Source of the DNA: Anaerolineae bacterium
GTDB lineage: Bacteria > Chloroflexota > Anaerolineae > Anaerolineales > Villigracilaceae
Direction: 5' to 3'
DNA: 38,778 nucleotides
NCBI GenBank assembly: GCA_017303655.1
Contig: JAFLCE010000032.1
Location: 1-38,778 of the forward strand
Positions 1-9,139 of the stretch are shown here, one piece after another. The notes under the pieces are model-generated. The model did not search any database, was not told the origin of the DNA, and worked only from the letters and a program-made list of their open reading frames with translations. Numbering within the stretch: the first letter of the stretch is position 1; the number at the start of each line of letters is the position of its first letter. The position numbers and the translations under genes were made by a program.

Positions 1-27
1 CGCCTCCTTTTATTTATACTTTTCCAC

Positions 28-56
28 TTGACCCTTGCCCTTGATGGTTCTACAAT
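28..56 (+). promoter_or_regulatory. Sigma-70 type promoter of the SHMT-GcvT gene
   Basis: TTGACC (28-33) and TACAAT (51-56) are separated by exactly 17 bases, so transcription should begin near base 63 and leave a leader of about 100 bases. The same hexamer pair with the same spacing recurs at 19435-19463. I see no glycine riboswitch in the leader. Confidence 0.6.
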
Positions 57-161
57 TCAACCGTAGGATAAAACGCTTCGCTTCTTGCTTAACTGGAAGT
101 TGATACAGCTTCATCAAGCCTTTTCTTGCTCTGATACTTTTCCCCCAACAGGAGATACAGC

Positions 162-3100
162 ATGACCGATTATTTATTTCGTGGTTCGCTCGAAAAATTG
201 GACAAAGATATTTACGAATTGACCCAGCTCGAAGCGGAGCGACAGTATCGCAAGCTCATCATGATTCCCAGCGAATCGACTGCGCCAATGGCAGTGCGTG
301 AAGCGTTGATGTCTGCCTTTCAGAACATTTACGCCGAAGGTTACCCCAGCGAAGAATCGCGCTGGATGAGCGAGGATGAAATTCTCGATCACCCGATGAG
401 GCTTGCCGATTATCGCCGCAACGGTGACCCGCGCTATTACAAAGGCGTGGAATATGCCAACGCCGTGGAAGCGCTCGCCCGCAAACGCGCCGCGCAGGCT
501 TTTGCTGCAAACGGATTTACTGCCAATGATATTTACGTCAACGTGCAGGCGCTCTCGGGCGGACCTGCCAACAATGCGGTCTATCAAGCCTTGTTGAACA
601 TCGGCGATACCGTGATGGGACTCGACCTGCTGCATGGCGGTCATCTCTCGCACGGCTCACCGGTCAACCGCAGCGGCAAATGGTTTAAGGCTGTGCATTA
701 CTCTGTAGGCGCGGACGAGAAACTCGATTATGAAGCTATTCGTCAGCTTGCATTGGAACATAAACCGAAATTGCTCATCGCCGGTTACTCTTCCTATTCA
801 TGGATTCCGGATTGGAAGAAGTTCCGCGAGATCGCCGATGAAGTGGGTGCGTATTTACTGACCGACATCTCCCACATCGGTGGGTTGGTGGCGGCGGGCG
901 TTGTGCCTTCCCCGATTGGTATTGCTGATATTGTCATGTCTACGACTCACAAGAGTCTCGATGGCCCACGCGGGGCGGTGTTGATGACCACCAAAGCCGA
1001 CATCGCCAAGAAGATCGATAAAGCCGTCTTCCCCGGGGAGCAGGGCGGACCTCACGTGAATGTCTTCGCGGGTTTGGCGTTGACTTTCAAGCTGGCGCAG
1101 ACCAAGCAGTTCAAGAAACTGCAAGACCAGACCATCAAGAACGCGGTGGCGATGGCAGATCAATTCACCAAGCGCGGACTGCGCGTTCCATTCGGCGGCA
1201 CGAATAGCCACATGCTGAACGTGGATTGCTCATCCGTCGTCGGTGAGGATGGAACGAAGTTGAGTGGTGACCAAGCGGCTCGCATTCTCGATATTATTGG
1301 CGTGGTCGTTAATCGCAACACCATTCCCGGTGATAAGAGCGCGGCGGCGCCTTCGGGCATTCGCCTCGGTACGCCATGGATCACCCAGCGTGGATTCAAC
1401 GAGAAGCAGTCGCGCCAACTCGCAGACATCATCGCGGATGTGCTGTTGGCATGTGCGCCGCATGCAGTGGATACCGTCCGCAAGGGCAAGCAGCGCCGCG
1501 CAAAAGTGGACTTCAAAGCCTTCAACGATGCCAAGTTGAAGATCCGCAAGTTGGCAATGGGCGCAGGCATTGACTTCAAACCGACCAAGACCGGTTACCC
1601 GCATTTCTATTACATTGACGATAAAGCCACCACAGGCGTGTACGAACTCAGCGGTCAGCGCATTCGCCAAGTGTTGGATTATGTCGCATCGTCTGACCTT
1701 TCGGCGTTGAAGAAGGGCAAGACGCAGGTCACTTCGATTGCGACTCCCAAGGGAGTGGTCAAAGGTTTGTTGAAGAATGTAGATAACACCACCTATCAAT
1801 TATCCGTTCCCGTGAAAGATGCTTCAGTTGTAGGAACATGGTTGCGCGATCTTTCGGATGGATACACCTCGTTCAATTTGGACGGCTCGAAAGATTTCAG
1901 CACCAAGCGTGTGCCGGGTCCGTTCGTGGTGAGTGAAGTGAAGGCGAAACTCGCTGCTACGAATCCGCCGCTTCAGAGTGAGGTCAAGCCTTGGTTTGTA
2001 GGCGTCAGCTCAAACGTTAAGGAAGAGGCGCTGCCGCCTTTCGTTTGGAATGAAGCTGAAGGTGAGTTAAAGAAAACAGCGTTGAATCAAACTCATAAGG
2101 ATCTCGGCGGCAGAATGGTCCCCTTTGCGGGTTGGGAAATGCCGGTGCAGTATACGGGGATTTTTGAGGAGCATCTTGCCACGCGTAATGCGGCGGGACT
2201 CTTTGATGTGAGTCACATGGGCGCGTATGACGTGCGCGGCGCGGATGCCGCCTCTTTCCTCGACACGGTCTGCGGCAATGACTGCGGAGGTTTGATGCCG
2301 GGTGAGAGTTTGTACACCCACTTCCTGACGCCCGATGGCGATGTGATCGACGATACGTTGGTCTACCGCCGCGGATTTGATAATTTCCTGGTGGTGGTCA
2401 ACGCGTCGAACGATGACAAAGACCGCACCTGGCTCGAAAGCGTGCGCGATGGCAAAGTGAAAATTGACAACGCTCGTCCGTGGGCGCGCGCGTACGGCTA
2501 CAACGCGGAGATCCGCAATTTGCGTGACCCGAAATCTGGCAACGACATGCGCGTGGACATTGCTTTGCAGGGACCGAAGTCTCGTGATATTTTGTTGGCG
2601 ATGGGCGTGGATGATGAAACAAAGCAACGAGTTATGAAGTTGAAGCGCACCGAGTTGTGCGATGCAAACATAGGCGGCTTTGACTTGATCGTTTCGCGCA
2701 CGGGCTATACCGGTGAGAAGATGGCGTTTGAGTTGTTCGTCCACCCGGATAGTGCCGTGGCATTTTGGAACGGCGTGTTGAAAGCGGGTGAGCCCTTCGG
2801 CGTGAAGCCCATCGGCTTGGGCGCGCGTGACTCTTTGAGAACCGAAGCCGGTTTGCCTTTGTATGGTCATGAGATGGGATTAGGTTCTGGCAAAGGCGAT
2901 GGCTTTGGCTGGGAGTACATGGAACAGCGCGACTTTTCGGGTACCCTCATGCGTGACCTCGGCGTTGCCGAAGGCGGCTTTGGTTCGTATGTGAAGACCT
3001 ACAAGCCGTGGTTCATCGGTCGCGATGCCTTCGTGGCGCGTGAGAAAGAACGCAAGGGTGTGGTGGTGCGCTTCACCTTCGACGAACAGCGCACGCGCAT

Positions 3101-3314
3101 GGCGCATAACGGTGACCCGGTGCTCAATGCCGACGGAAAACGCATCGGCTTCGTGACCTCCTGCGCCATCGACAGCGCGCGCTTTATTACCGGTCAGGCA
3201 TACGTGCAGTTAGCGTACGCGAAGGAAGGTACGGTGATCGGGGTCAATCAGGGCGGGAATGTGGAACGTCCGGCAGGAATGGCGAAGGTGGTGAGTCGCT
3301 TCGCGAAGTTGTAG
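162..3314 (+). CDS. glyA-gcvT: Serine hydroxymethyltransferase-aminomethyltransferase (GcvT) fusion protein
   Basis: The 1050-residue product joins two folate one-carbon enzymes. Residues about 1-440 are a PLP-dependent serine hydroxymethyltransferase; the Schiff-base lysine is K264 in [12 protein letters not shown]. Residues about 460-635 are a linker that I do not recognise. Residues 640-1050 are the glycine-cleavage T protein, starting at [20 protein letters not shown] and including [10 protein letters not shown] and a slightly variant [10 protein letters not shown] folate-site region. GcvT makes methylene-tetrahydrofolate from the aminomethyl group carried on H protein; SHMT uses it to turn a second glycine into serine, so the fusion would couple both steps in one cytoplasmic chain. 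The start is supported by AGGAG seven bases upstream. gcvH and gcvP are not in the window. The last 33 bases are repeated in diverged form at 5410-5442. Confidence 0.93.
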   Translation: MTDYLFRGSLEKLDKDIYELTQLEAERQYRKLIMIPSESTAPMAVREALMSAFQNIYAEGYPSEESRWMSEDEILDHPMRLADYRRNGDPRYYKGVEYANAVEALARKRAAQAFAANGFTANDIYVNVQALSGGPANNAVYQALLNIGDTVMGLDLLHGGHLSHGSPVNRSGKWFKAVHYSVGADEKLDYEAIRQLALEHKPKLLIAGYSSYSWIPDWKKFREIADEVGAYLLTDISHIGGLVAAGVVPSPIGIADIVMSTTHKSLDGPRGAVLMTTKADIAKKIDKAVFPGEQGGPHVNVFAGLALTFKLAQTKQFKKLQDQTIKNAVAMADQFTKRGLRVPFGGTNSHMLNVDCSSVVGEDGTKLSGDQAARILDIIGVVVNRNTIPGDKSAAAPSGIRLGTPWITQRGFNEKQSRQLADIIADVLLACAPHAVDTVRKGKQRRAKVDFKAFNDAKLKIRKLAMGAGIDFKPTKTGYPHFYYIDDKATTGVYELSGQRIRQVLDYVASSDLSALKKGKTQVTSIATPKGVVKGLLKNVDNTTYQLSVPVKDASVVGTWLRDLSDGYTSFNLDGSKDFSTKRVPGPFVVSEVKAKLAATNPPLQSEVKPWFVGVSSNVKEEALPPFVWNEAEGELKKTALNQTHKDLGGRMVPFAGWEMPVQYTGIFEEHLATRNAAGLFDVSHMGAYDVRGADAASFLDTVCGNDCGGLMPGESLYTHFLTPDGDVIDDTLVYRRGFDNFLVVVNASNDDKDRTWLESVRDGKVKIDNARPWARAYGYNAEIRNLRDPKSGNDMRVDIALQGPKSRDILLAMGVDDETKQRVMKLKRTELCDANIGGFDLIVSRTGYTGEKMAFELFVHPDSAVAFWNGVLKAGEPFGVKPIGLGARDSLRTEAGLPLYGHEMGLGSGKGDGFGWEYMEQRDFSGTLMRDLGVAEGGFGSYVKTYKPWFIGRDAFVAREKERKGVVVRFTFDEQRTRMAHNGDPVLNADGKRIGFVTSCAIDSARFITGQAYVQLAYAKEGTVIGVNQGGNVERPAGMAKVVSRFAKL
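3282..3314 (+). repeat. Left copy of the 33-bp direct repeat (functional gcvT 3' end)
   Basis: These bases encode the last ten residues of GcvT plus the stop. They match 5410-5442 at 30 of 33 positions by eye. Together the copies flank the PIN-GNAT/ASCH cassette. Confidence 0.85.
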
Positions 3315-3340
3315 GAAGAAAGACGAAAGAGGAAAGATGG

Positions 3341-3371
3341 GACGGCGTCAGGGGTGGGACGCCGTCTTTTT
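3341..3371 (+). terminator. Rho-independent terminator after SHMT-GcvT
   Basis: A perfect 9-bp stem (3341-3349 with 3358-3366, GACGGCGTC/GACGCCGTC), an 8-base loop, then five T. It lies between the intact gcvT end and the AT-rich cassette. Confidence 0.85.
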
Positions 3372-3433
3372 CTTGTAAATTCATGTATACTTTGGAAGTC
3401 GTCGTCTTCTCACCCATAAAAGGGGAGTGTGAA

Positions 3434-4945
3434 ATGAGAATCTTACTTGACACTAATATAATAATTCATCGAGAAGGTAATTATCCATCAAACAAGGATA
3501 TTGGGATTTTATTTCGATGGATTGATAATCTTCATTACACAAAATGTGTACACCAAGTTACTGTTAACGAAATAAATAAGTTGAAAGCAGGCAATACACG
3601 GGAGGTCATGAATATAAAGTTAGATGCTTACAACGTGTTGCAAGTTCAGTCTGCTATGAATTCGCGTGTAAGTAGTGTGAGTCAGACTATTGATGTTACT
3701 GATAATGATCGAAACGACTCTTTGCTGTTGAATGAACTCTTTGTTGGAAAAGTAGATGTATTTATTACAGAAGATAAGAAGATTAAGAAAAAAGCCGAAT
3801 TGCTCAACATAGGAGATAAAGTCTTTACTATTGAAGCATTTCTGGAAAAAGTTATTGCAGAGCATCCTAGCCTGGTCGATTACAAAGTTTTATCTGTTAC
3901 GACAGACCATTTTGGAAACATTGATTTATCAGATGATTTCTTTGATAGTTTTAAGGTAGATTATCCAGGCTTTGAGGGATGGTTTAATAAAAAGAGCGAA
4001 GAAGTAGCTTATATTTATAAATCTGATGGAAAGATATCAGCTTTTCTATACTTGAAAACTGAAGATCAAAACGAGACTTACGAAGATATAGAACCATTAT
4101 TCAGTAAAAAGAAAAGATTGAAAATAGGGACTTTTAAAGTCGTCTTGAATGGTTATAAACTTGGGGAAAGATTTATAAAAATTATTTTTGATAACGCCAT
4201 TAAACAAAAGGTTGAAGAAATTTATGTGACAATCTTTAATAAAAGTCTTGAACATCAGCGTCTAATAAGCTTATTAGAAGAATTTGGTTTTATTTATCAT
4301 GGAATAAAACATAATAAATATGGAGACGAGTCTGTATATATCAGAGATATGACGAAGACTTTTGATGAACAGAACCCGAAATTTACATATCCCTTTTTCA
4401 AGGAAAATTCAAAAGCATATATCGTTCCCATTAAGCCGGAATATCATACGAGTTTGCTTCCAGACTCGATTCTAAAAACAGAAAAACCAGCCGATTTTGT
4501 TGAGAACGAGTCGTTTCGAAATGCGATAAGTAAGGTTTATATTTCACGGTCTTGGTTTAGAGACCTACATCGCGGAGATACAATTGTTTTTTATCGTACC
4601 GGTGGCTACTACCATGCTGTAATTAGCACAATTGGAGTGATCGAAAGTGTTGTTGCCAATATCAAGGATGGGAAACAATTCATTGACTTATGTAGAAAAA
4701 GGAGTGTTTTTTCTGATAAAGAGTTGCTTGAATGGTGGGATTACAATCCGCGCAGTAGACCATTTATTGTAAACTTTTTGTATCTTTACTCATTTCCAAA
4801 ACGACTTACAATGAAGAGGTTGATGGAAATTGGCGTGATTGCCGATATAAGCTCTGCTCCTAGAGGCTTTGAATTGATAAAGCAGGAAAAGTTTGAGCAA
4901 ATACTAAAGGAGACCCAGACTGATGAAAGCCTTATTGTCCATTAA
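3434..4945 (+). CDS. PIN-GNAT-EVE/PUA-like multidomain protein
   Basis: This 503-residue protein begins MRILLDTNIIIHRE, the first acidic motif of a PIN-family ribonuclease. Further PIN-like acidic residues follow in DNDRNDSLLLNEL and VDVFITEDKKI (about residues 90-120). Residues about 200-310 resemble a GNAT acetyltransferase (an LGERFIKIIFDNAI helix, then VEEIYVTIFN). The C-terminal part, about 360-500, looks like an EVE/PUA-type nucleic-acid-binding fold (VYISRSWFRDLHRGDTIVFYRTGG). I chose the start at 3434 because GGGGAG lies just upstream; an in-frame ATG at 3383 has no such site. The coding sequence is far richer in A+T than its neighbours, which suggests transfer. It overlaps the ASCH gene by 23 bases, so the two are probably co-translated. 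PIN, GNAT and PUA-like folds are each common in RNA-targeting toxins and modification systems. A toxin or defence role is inference only. Confidence 0.75.
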   Translation: MRILLDTNIIIHREGNYPSNKDIGILFRWIDNLHYTKCVHQVTVNEINKLKAGNTREVMNIKLDAYNVLQVQSAMNSRVSSVSQTIDVTDNDRNDSLLLNELFVGKVDVFITEDKKIKKKAELLNIGDKVFTIEAFLEKVIAEHPSLVDYKVLSVTTDHFGNIDLSDDFFDSFKVDYPGFEGWFNKKSEEVAYIYKSDGKISAFLYLKTEDQNETYEDIEPLFSKKKRLKIGTFKVVLNGYKLGERFIKIIFDNAIKQKVEEIYVTIFNKSLEHQRLISLLEEFGFIYHGIKHNKYGDESVYIRDMTKTFDEQNPKFTYPFFKENSKAYIVPIKPEYHTSLLPDSILKTEKPADFVENESFRNAISKVYISRSWFRDLHRGDTIVFYRTGGYYHAVISTIGVIESVVANIKDGKQFIDLCRKRSVFSDKELLEWWDYNPRSRPFIVNFLYLYSFPKRLTMKRLMEIGVIADISSAPRGFELIKQEKFEQILKETQTDESLIVH

Positions 4946-5291
4946 GCCTGAATTTGCTTCCAAAATTTTTGAGGGTGAAAAAAAATTTGAGTTTCGGAGA
5001 AGCATTTTCAAGAAACCAGTGAGAAAAGTTATTGTGTATGCTTCGGCGCCAGTATGTAAAGTAATAGGCGAGTTTGAGATTGAAGAATTAATTTCTGATA
5101 ATTTGGAGAGCTTGTGGAGGAAAACCAAGAAGCATGCAGGTATTAGTGAAGACTATTTTTACTCTTATTTTTCAGAAAAAGAAAATGGTCATGCCATAAA
5201 AATTGGAACTACTAAGAAATACAGGAAACCCTTGTCACTAAAAGAGACATATGGGGTAGTGCCGCCACAATCTTTCCTATATGTTTCGTAA
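4923..5291 (+). CDS. ASCH-domain protein
   Basis: A 122-residue protein starting MKALLSIKPEFASKIFEGEK, followed by FEFRR; the pattern is I-x-P-x-x-A-x-x-I-x-x-G-x-K...E-x-R, typical of ASCH domains, which are PUA-like RNA-binding folds. E. coli YqfB, an ASCH protein, hydrolyses N4-acetylcytidine; whether this one does is unknown. AAGGAG lies ten bases before the ATG, inside the 3' end of the PIN-GNAT gene, and the reading frames overlap by 23 bases. Base composition is AT-rich like its partner. A regulatory or antidote role toward the upstream protein, or a paired RNA-modifying activity, are both possible; nothing in the sequence decides between them. Confidence 0.75.
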   Translation: MKALLSIKPEFASKIFEGEKKFEFRRSIFKKPVRKVIVYASAPVCKVIGEFEIEELISDNLESLWRKTKKHAGISEDYFYSYFSEKENGHAIKIGTTKKYRKPLSLKETYGVVPPQSFLYVS

Positions 5292-5323
5292 GTATTGGCA
5301 ATTGACTAAGTTATGGGCATAAT

Positions 5324-5356
5324 CTCACCCTGATAAGCGCCATGATTGGCTTATGT
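5324..5356 (+). repeat. Boundary element, first copy (CTGATAAGCGCC type)
   Basis: CTGATAAGCGCCATGATTGGC (5330-5350) matches 11348-11368 at 18 of 21 positions. The preceding CTCACCC resembles CTCTCCC before a shorter third copy at 11387. Each lies just after the last gene of an AT-rich block. The origin is unknown. Confidence 0.5.
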
Positions 5357-5397
5357 GGGGAAGGCTGCTCTGCTCCATATAGCAAGTGATAGATTAT

Positions 5398-5442
5398 CCA
5401 ACTGGGTTGGTGAAGGTGGTGAGTCGATTCGTGAAGTTGTAG
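5398..5442 (+). pseudogene. Orphan diverged 3' end of gcvT (right direct repeat)
   Basis: Read in frame, these bases encode PTGLVKVVSRFVKL and a stop, aligning with [14 protein letters not shown] and the stop of the functional gene. Substitutions at protein level are mild (A/T, M/L, A/V, A/V), as if this tail had diverged in a functional gene before it was cut off. An in-frame TAG at 5380-5382 precedes it, and no further similarity to GcvT is visible upstream. It is therefore a 14-codon remnant on the far side of the cassette. Confidence 0.75.
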
Positions 5443-5480
5443 TTTTTTGGAAATAGGATAACTTACTTCAATCTCACGCT

Positions 5481-5520
5481 AATAAAAAGGATGGCATTGA
5501 TTGATGCCATCCTTTTTATT
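5481..5520. terminator. Strong bidirectional terminator
   Basis: A perfect 17-bp inverted repeat (5481-5497 with 5504-5520), loop TGATTG, with A-runs and T-runs at both edges. It lies 20 bases beyond the stop of the minus-strand secreted-protein gene and can also end transcripts from the cassette. Confidence 0.9.
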
Positions 5521-5539
5521 GCGCTAACTAAGGTAGTTT

Positions 5540-8500
5540 CTACTGTGAACTGTAGGCGACAATACTTAGGATATCGACAGTAAACGAACCTGAATACCAA
5601 AAACGAGTATGTAATGTGCCAACGGAAGCATTTGAATTAAGTCCAGGAAAATCAGACAATGGGATGTCAATAGTTTGAACTCCATCCAATCCATTTTGTC
5701 CATAGTCTGACAAGCTGATATATTGCCAGCCTGACTGGTCAAATATAATAGCTGACGCGTCGCCTCCGAGAGCATTCAGTCCATGGAGGTTGTAAGTAAT
5801 TCGCAGCATATCTTTCCCTTGTAGTGCACTGCTGCTAATACTTTGATATAACTCCGCCGCTCCATTGCTACCTGTAAGATGCCAGGATTGAGGTAACAAT
5901 TCCGTTCCTGTACTGCCAGTTGACGTGGGTTGAGCAGTAACAGTGGCTGTTGGAGTCATGGTTGCAGTGTTGGCACCACTTGTAGCCTGGGTTGGAGTAT
6001 TTGTTGATACCGCGGTAGGAGTCAATGTTGGCGTTGAAGTTGCCAAAGGAGTGTTAGTCCTTGTAGGTGTACGAGTTGGAGTAGGCGTACGAGTCGGTGT
6101 CGGAGTGCGAGTTGGCGTTCTCGTTACGGTTGGTGTGTAAGTTTTAGTTGAAGTTGGGTTAGATTGTGAGCTATATGCGACAATGCTAAGGATATCGACC
6201 GTAAATTGACTAGAGTACCAGAAACGGGTATGTAAAGTTCCAACCGAAGAATTGGGGTTTAGTCCAGAAAAATTCGCCAATGGGATGTCAACAGTTTGCA
6301 CTCCATCCAATCCATTTTGTCCATAATTGGACAAGCTGATGTATTTCCAGCCTGACTGGTCAAATATGATTGCTGACGCGTCACCACTGAGAGCATTCAG
6401 TCCATGGAGATTGTAAGTAATACGCAGCATATTTTTCCCTTGCAATGCGGTGCTACTAATACCTTGATACAACTCCGCCGCTCCATTGTTGCCTGTTAAA
6501 TGCCAGGGTTGAGGCAGCAATTCAGTTCCTGTACTACCAGTTGACGTGGGTTGAGCAGTAGCAGTTTTTGTTGGGGTGTTTGTTAGAGTCAGGGTAGGAG
6601 TCAATGTAGGCAGCAGAGTAGCTGTTGCTAGAGGAGTATTTGTCCGTGTAGGTGTGAAGGTTGGGGTGTAGGTAAGCGTATTTGTGGGCACCGAAGTTGC
6701 TATAGGTGTGAAAGTCGGTATTGCCGTTGGTGTGTAAGTACTAGTAGCTGTTGGTGTCAGTGTATTAGTAATGGGCACATTGAGTTCTTCAGCTGACGGG
6801 TTTACACCATTTTTTACATTACCCCAACTTTTTTGAAAATAGTTGGAAGGAATGATTTGATTAGCAAATCCCGGACCAGACATGGCTAGTTTCCATGGGC
6901 CGCAACCAACCCACATATTGCGTGCATCCATCTTATGCCACCCAGCCTTCAAATTCATTGAACCGATGGTTGCCCATCGACCACCGTCATACCCATCGAA
7001 ACGACCCACTTCAACATCGTCCAAATAGAGGCGGTAACCATCATTAGTATATACACTAAAGGTCCATGTACCGGTTGTTGGGATATAAAGACGACCACGA
7101 AACTTATCTGAATCGTCAAAAGAACTGTTAACCCTCGATTGATGGCTTAATGGTGGCTCGCAGACATTATTAAAATCCATGGACTGATTAAATTCCCATG
7201 TTCCACCCCACGACTCCCACCACTTGTCACGGTACATATCCACATACCATCCACTGGGCAAGCTGAAAGTTGGCGGAGTGCCCGCGTTTGGGTTTCCATA
7301 ATATAGATAATAGGATGTATCAGTGCCAGGGTAAATATCTGAGAGCAATTGGAACTCAACATCCCAGCCAGAGGCATAAATACGTTGCACCTCCTGCCAT
7401 GTGTTTGCCGAAAGACGGCGAACAACACGCAAGTCATTGTGATCCGCGCGCATTTTCCCTTCTGCGACCAGTGTTTCCAAATCCATTCCATCAACTTTAA
7501 TGACCATTCCAGCTTTTAGATCGTCATTCGTTGTAATTGTTAACGGGCGTCGATATAAATATGCGGTATCCCATGAATATCCCGTTTGGACAGGAAGCCC
7601 TGTAAGAGACTGAGGGACCGATGTAGGCTGTTGAGGATCGTACAATGGTGGAGATAAAGTGAAATGTATAGTATCTCCAAATCCGCCCTCGGATCCATGG
7701 CTATCCCTTGCTTTAACATGCCACTGATATGTAAAGTACTGCCCCGCAATTGTTGTTGGACGCCAACACGTTCCATTGATCCAACCACTGTTGTCTAAAA
7801 CCGCACTCTGATAGATTTCAGCATAATATTGAACTGAGTCGCCATCAGGGTCACCAACTGCATCCCAACATAATTCGGGTGCTTGTTGGCTATGGATTTC
7901 AGCCCAGTTATTAGGTGTGCGTGGTGTAGGCGCTGATGGGGCATGGTTTGGCATTCCCACATTAACATGGATGATAGCCTGCGGTCCAATATGGTTTCCA
8001 TTTACCCGCAATTGCCAGACAAGTTGATAATTGCCTGGAGTGTTTGGTGCAGTCATTTGAAAACCAGGGTCTTTATTTACATCAAATGTATAGTTCTGCC
8101 CTGTGCCAACATAATTTTTGACTTCTTGAACGGGCCAAGCCCCCATAGTATTACTCGAATCTTCTGGTGTCGCGTGGAGATGATCTCCATCCGCAGGATC
8201 AAGATTCCCTGAGGTTACACGGATTGTCACAGACGGATTAAATTTTTCTCCAGGTTGGACACTATGACTGGAAACACTTACCAATTCAATACCATTTTGA
8301 GCAGGTGGGGAGGTAGCTGGTGGTTGAGACGAGATTGGATTCAATCTGATAGTAGGAGCTTCAGTAGGGATATCCGCATTGACACTGCAACTACTAGCTG
8401 AACCACCATTGTAACCGCTTGCCGATGCCAACAAGCTGCAATTACCGGCTGGCATACTATAGAAGCGATATATTCCGTTATTGTCTGTAGTAGCAGTACC

Positions 8501-9049
8501 ATGACCGAGGAAATCAACAGTTGCACCGATAATGGGAGCGCCTGTTATGTTATTAACCACTGCACCACTGATATCATTTCCGCAAGCATATTTGATAGTC
8601 CAATTATCTGGGGATGAAAGAGTAAACCAATGCAGATAACCCCAAGAGCTATGAATCCGTAAATCGATATATGGATCGTCTAGAGAATTAGATGATCCTG
8701 CGACATCCTCACTCACTCCCGAGCCTCCTGTTCCTTCATAGACATTTTGTCCATCATAATTAATCTCACGAATCAAACTAACGTAATCTCCCGGCAATTT
8801 AACACGCATATAAAAACCGTGTTCAACATAAGGTGGAGGGGGCAGTTCCCACCTTGCTACTCCAGACGCCGGGCACAAAAGCTCACTTGCCAGTGGTTGT
8901 GCATGGACAATTGGTAGGGTAGTTGTGCCAAGAGTAGAAAATAGTATCGCGACCAGCATAATCCCATGTAGAAGTTTGTGGGTCAGAAAGACCACGACAT
9001 CACTTATCATAACTTTTTTACCAGGATTTGATTTATAAGAAGTATTCAT
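5540..9049 (-). CDS. Large multidomain secreted protein (carboxypeptidase-regulatory-like, Ig-like, DUF2341, PA14, duplicated C-terminal module)
   Basis: The 1169-residue protein has a Sec-type signal (hydrophobic about 22-45, then IVHAQP). Recognisable parts, in order: a carboxypeptidase-regulatory-like beta sandwich (155-236, ISGAVVNNITGAPIIGATV); an Ig-like domain (253-366); a fibronectin-like segment with DPDGDS (369-464); DUF2341 (494-593); a PA14 domain (598-727, IPTTGTWTFSVYTNDGYRLYLDD); a Thr/Pro stalk; a 125-residue module (835-963); a second stalk; and a near-identical module (1048-1169). DUF2341 and PA14 often accompany surface glycan recognition. No catalytic domain is evident, so it is probably an adhesin, matrix or polysaccharide-binding protein. 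AAAGGAG precedes the ATG. It is divergent from the membrane regulator at 9191, whose C-terminal domain matches its Ig-like domain. Confidence 0.85.
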   Translation of the reverse strand: MNTSYKSNPGKKVMISDVVVFLTHKLLHGIMLVAILFSTLGTTTLPIVHAQPLASELLCPASGVARWELPPPPYVEHGFYMRVKLPGDYVSLIREINYDGQNVYEGTGGSGVSEDVAGSSNSLDDPYIDLRIHSSWGYLHWFTLSSPDNWTIKYACGNDISGAVVNNITGAPIIGATVDFLGHGTATTDNNGIYRFYSMPAGNCSLLASASGYNGGSASSCSVNADIPTEAPTIRLNPISSQPPATSPPAQNGIELVSVSSHSVQPGEKFNPSVTIRVTSGNLDPADGDHLHATPEDSSNTMGAWPVQEVKNYVGTGQNYTFDVNKDPGFQMTAPNTPGNYQLVWQLRVNGNHIGPQAIIHVNVGMPNHAPSAPTPRTPNNWAEIHSQQAPELCWDAVGDPDGDSVQYYAEIYQSAVLDNSGWINGTCWRPTTIAGQYFTYQWHVKARDSHGSEGGFGDTIHFTLSPPLYDPQQPTSVPQSLTGLPVQTGYSWDTAYLYRRPLTITTNDDLKAGMVIKVDGMDLETLVAEGKMRADHNDLRVVRRLSANTWQEVQRIYASGWDVEFQLLSDIYPGTDTSYYLYYGNPNAGTPPTFSLPSGWYVDMYRDKWWESWGGTWEFNQSMDFNNVCEPPLSHQSRVNSSFDDSDKFRGRLYIPTTGTWTFSVYTNDGYRLYLDDVEVGRFDGYDGGRWATIGSMNLKAGWHKMDARNMWVGCGPWKLAMSGPGFANQIIPSNYFQKSWGNVKNGVNPSAEELNVPITNTLTPTATSTYTPTAIPTFTPIATSVPTNTLTYTPTFTPTRTNTPLATATLLPTLTPTLTLTNTPTKTATAQPTSTGSTGTELLPQPWHLTGNNGAAELYQGISSTALQGKNMLRITYNLHGLNALSGDASAIIFDQSGWKYISLSNYGQNGLDGVQTVDIPLANFSGLNPNSSVGTLHTRFWYSSQFTVDILSIVAYSSQSNPTSTKTYTPTVTRTPTRTPTPTRTPTPTRTPTRTNTPLATSTPTLTPTAVSTNTPTQATSGANTATMTPTATVTAQPTSTGSTGTELLPQSWHLTGSNGAAELYQSISSSALQGKDMLRITYNLHGLNALGGDASAIIFDQSGWQYISLSDYGQNGLDGVQTIDIPLSDFPGLNSNASVGTLHTRFWYSGSFTVDILSIVAYSSQ
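5543..5905 (-). repeat. Duplicated C-terminal module, distal copy
   Basis: This segment and 6163-6540 encode nearly the same ~120-residue module (ELLPQ.WHLTGxNGAAELYQ ... TRFWYS..FTVDILSIVAYSSQ). Similarity holds at DNA level, pointing to recent tandem duplication together with the stalk. Confidence 0.85.
5935..6150 (-). repeat. Thr/Pro stalk-coding short tandem repeat
   Basis: Imperfect repeats encode TPT, RTPT and PTRTPT units. A similar array lies at 6560-6770. These are low-complexity protein stalks and not CRISPR repeats, since there are no unique spacers. Confidence 0.8.
6163..6540 (-). repeat. Duplicated C-terminal module, proximal copy
   Basis: Partner of the copy at 5543-5905. Differences are mostly single-base (for example SGDAS against GGDAS). 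Confidence 0.85.
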
Positions 9050-9087
9050 GTTGTTTCTCCTTTAAATGTGATGCCTGAACGATGAGT

Positions 9088-9116
9088 AAAATAGCACCAT
9101 TTGCATGTTACTCCAA
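9088..9116 (-). promoter_or_regulatory. Candidate promoter of the secreted-protein gene
   Basis: On the minus strand, TTGGAG (9116-9111) and TATTTT (9093-9088) are 17 bases apart, about 39 bases before the ATG. The fit is moderate. Confidence 0.4.
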
Positions 9117-9139
9117 TAATTATTTTTGCGATGCAATAA

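Noticed and set aside
57-161. Possible glycine riboswitch before SHMT-GcvT.
   Set aside because: No aptamer core is visible in the ~100-base leader.
2067-2870. A 267-codon minus-strand frame inside the GcvT part.
   Set aside because: It lies wholly within a well-supported gene and shows no domain or start signals.
5935-6150. CRISPR-like short repeats.
   Set aside because: They encode Thr/Pro stalks in frame and have no unique spacers or cas genes.
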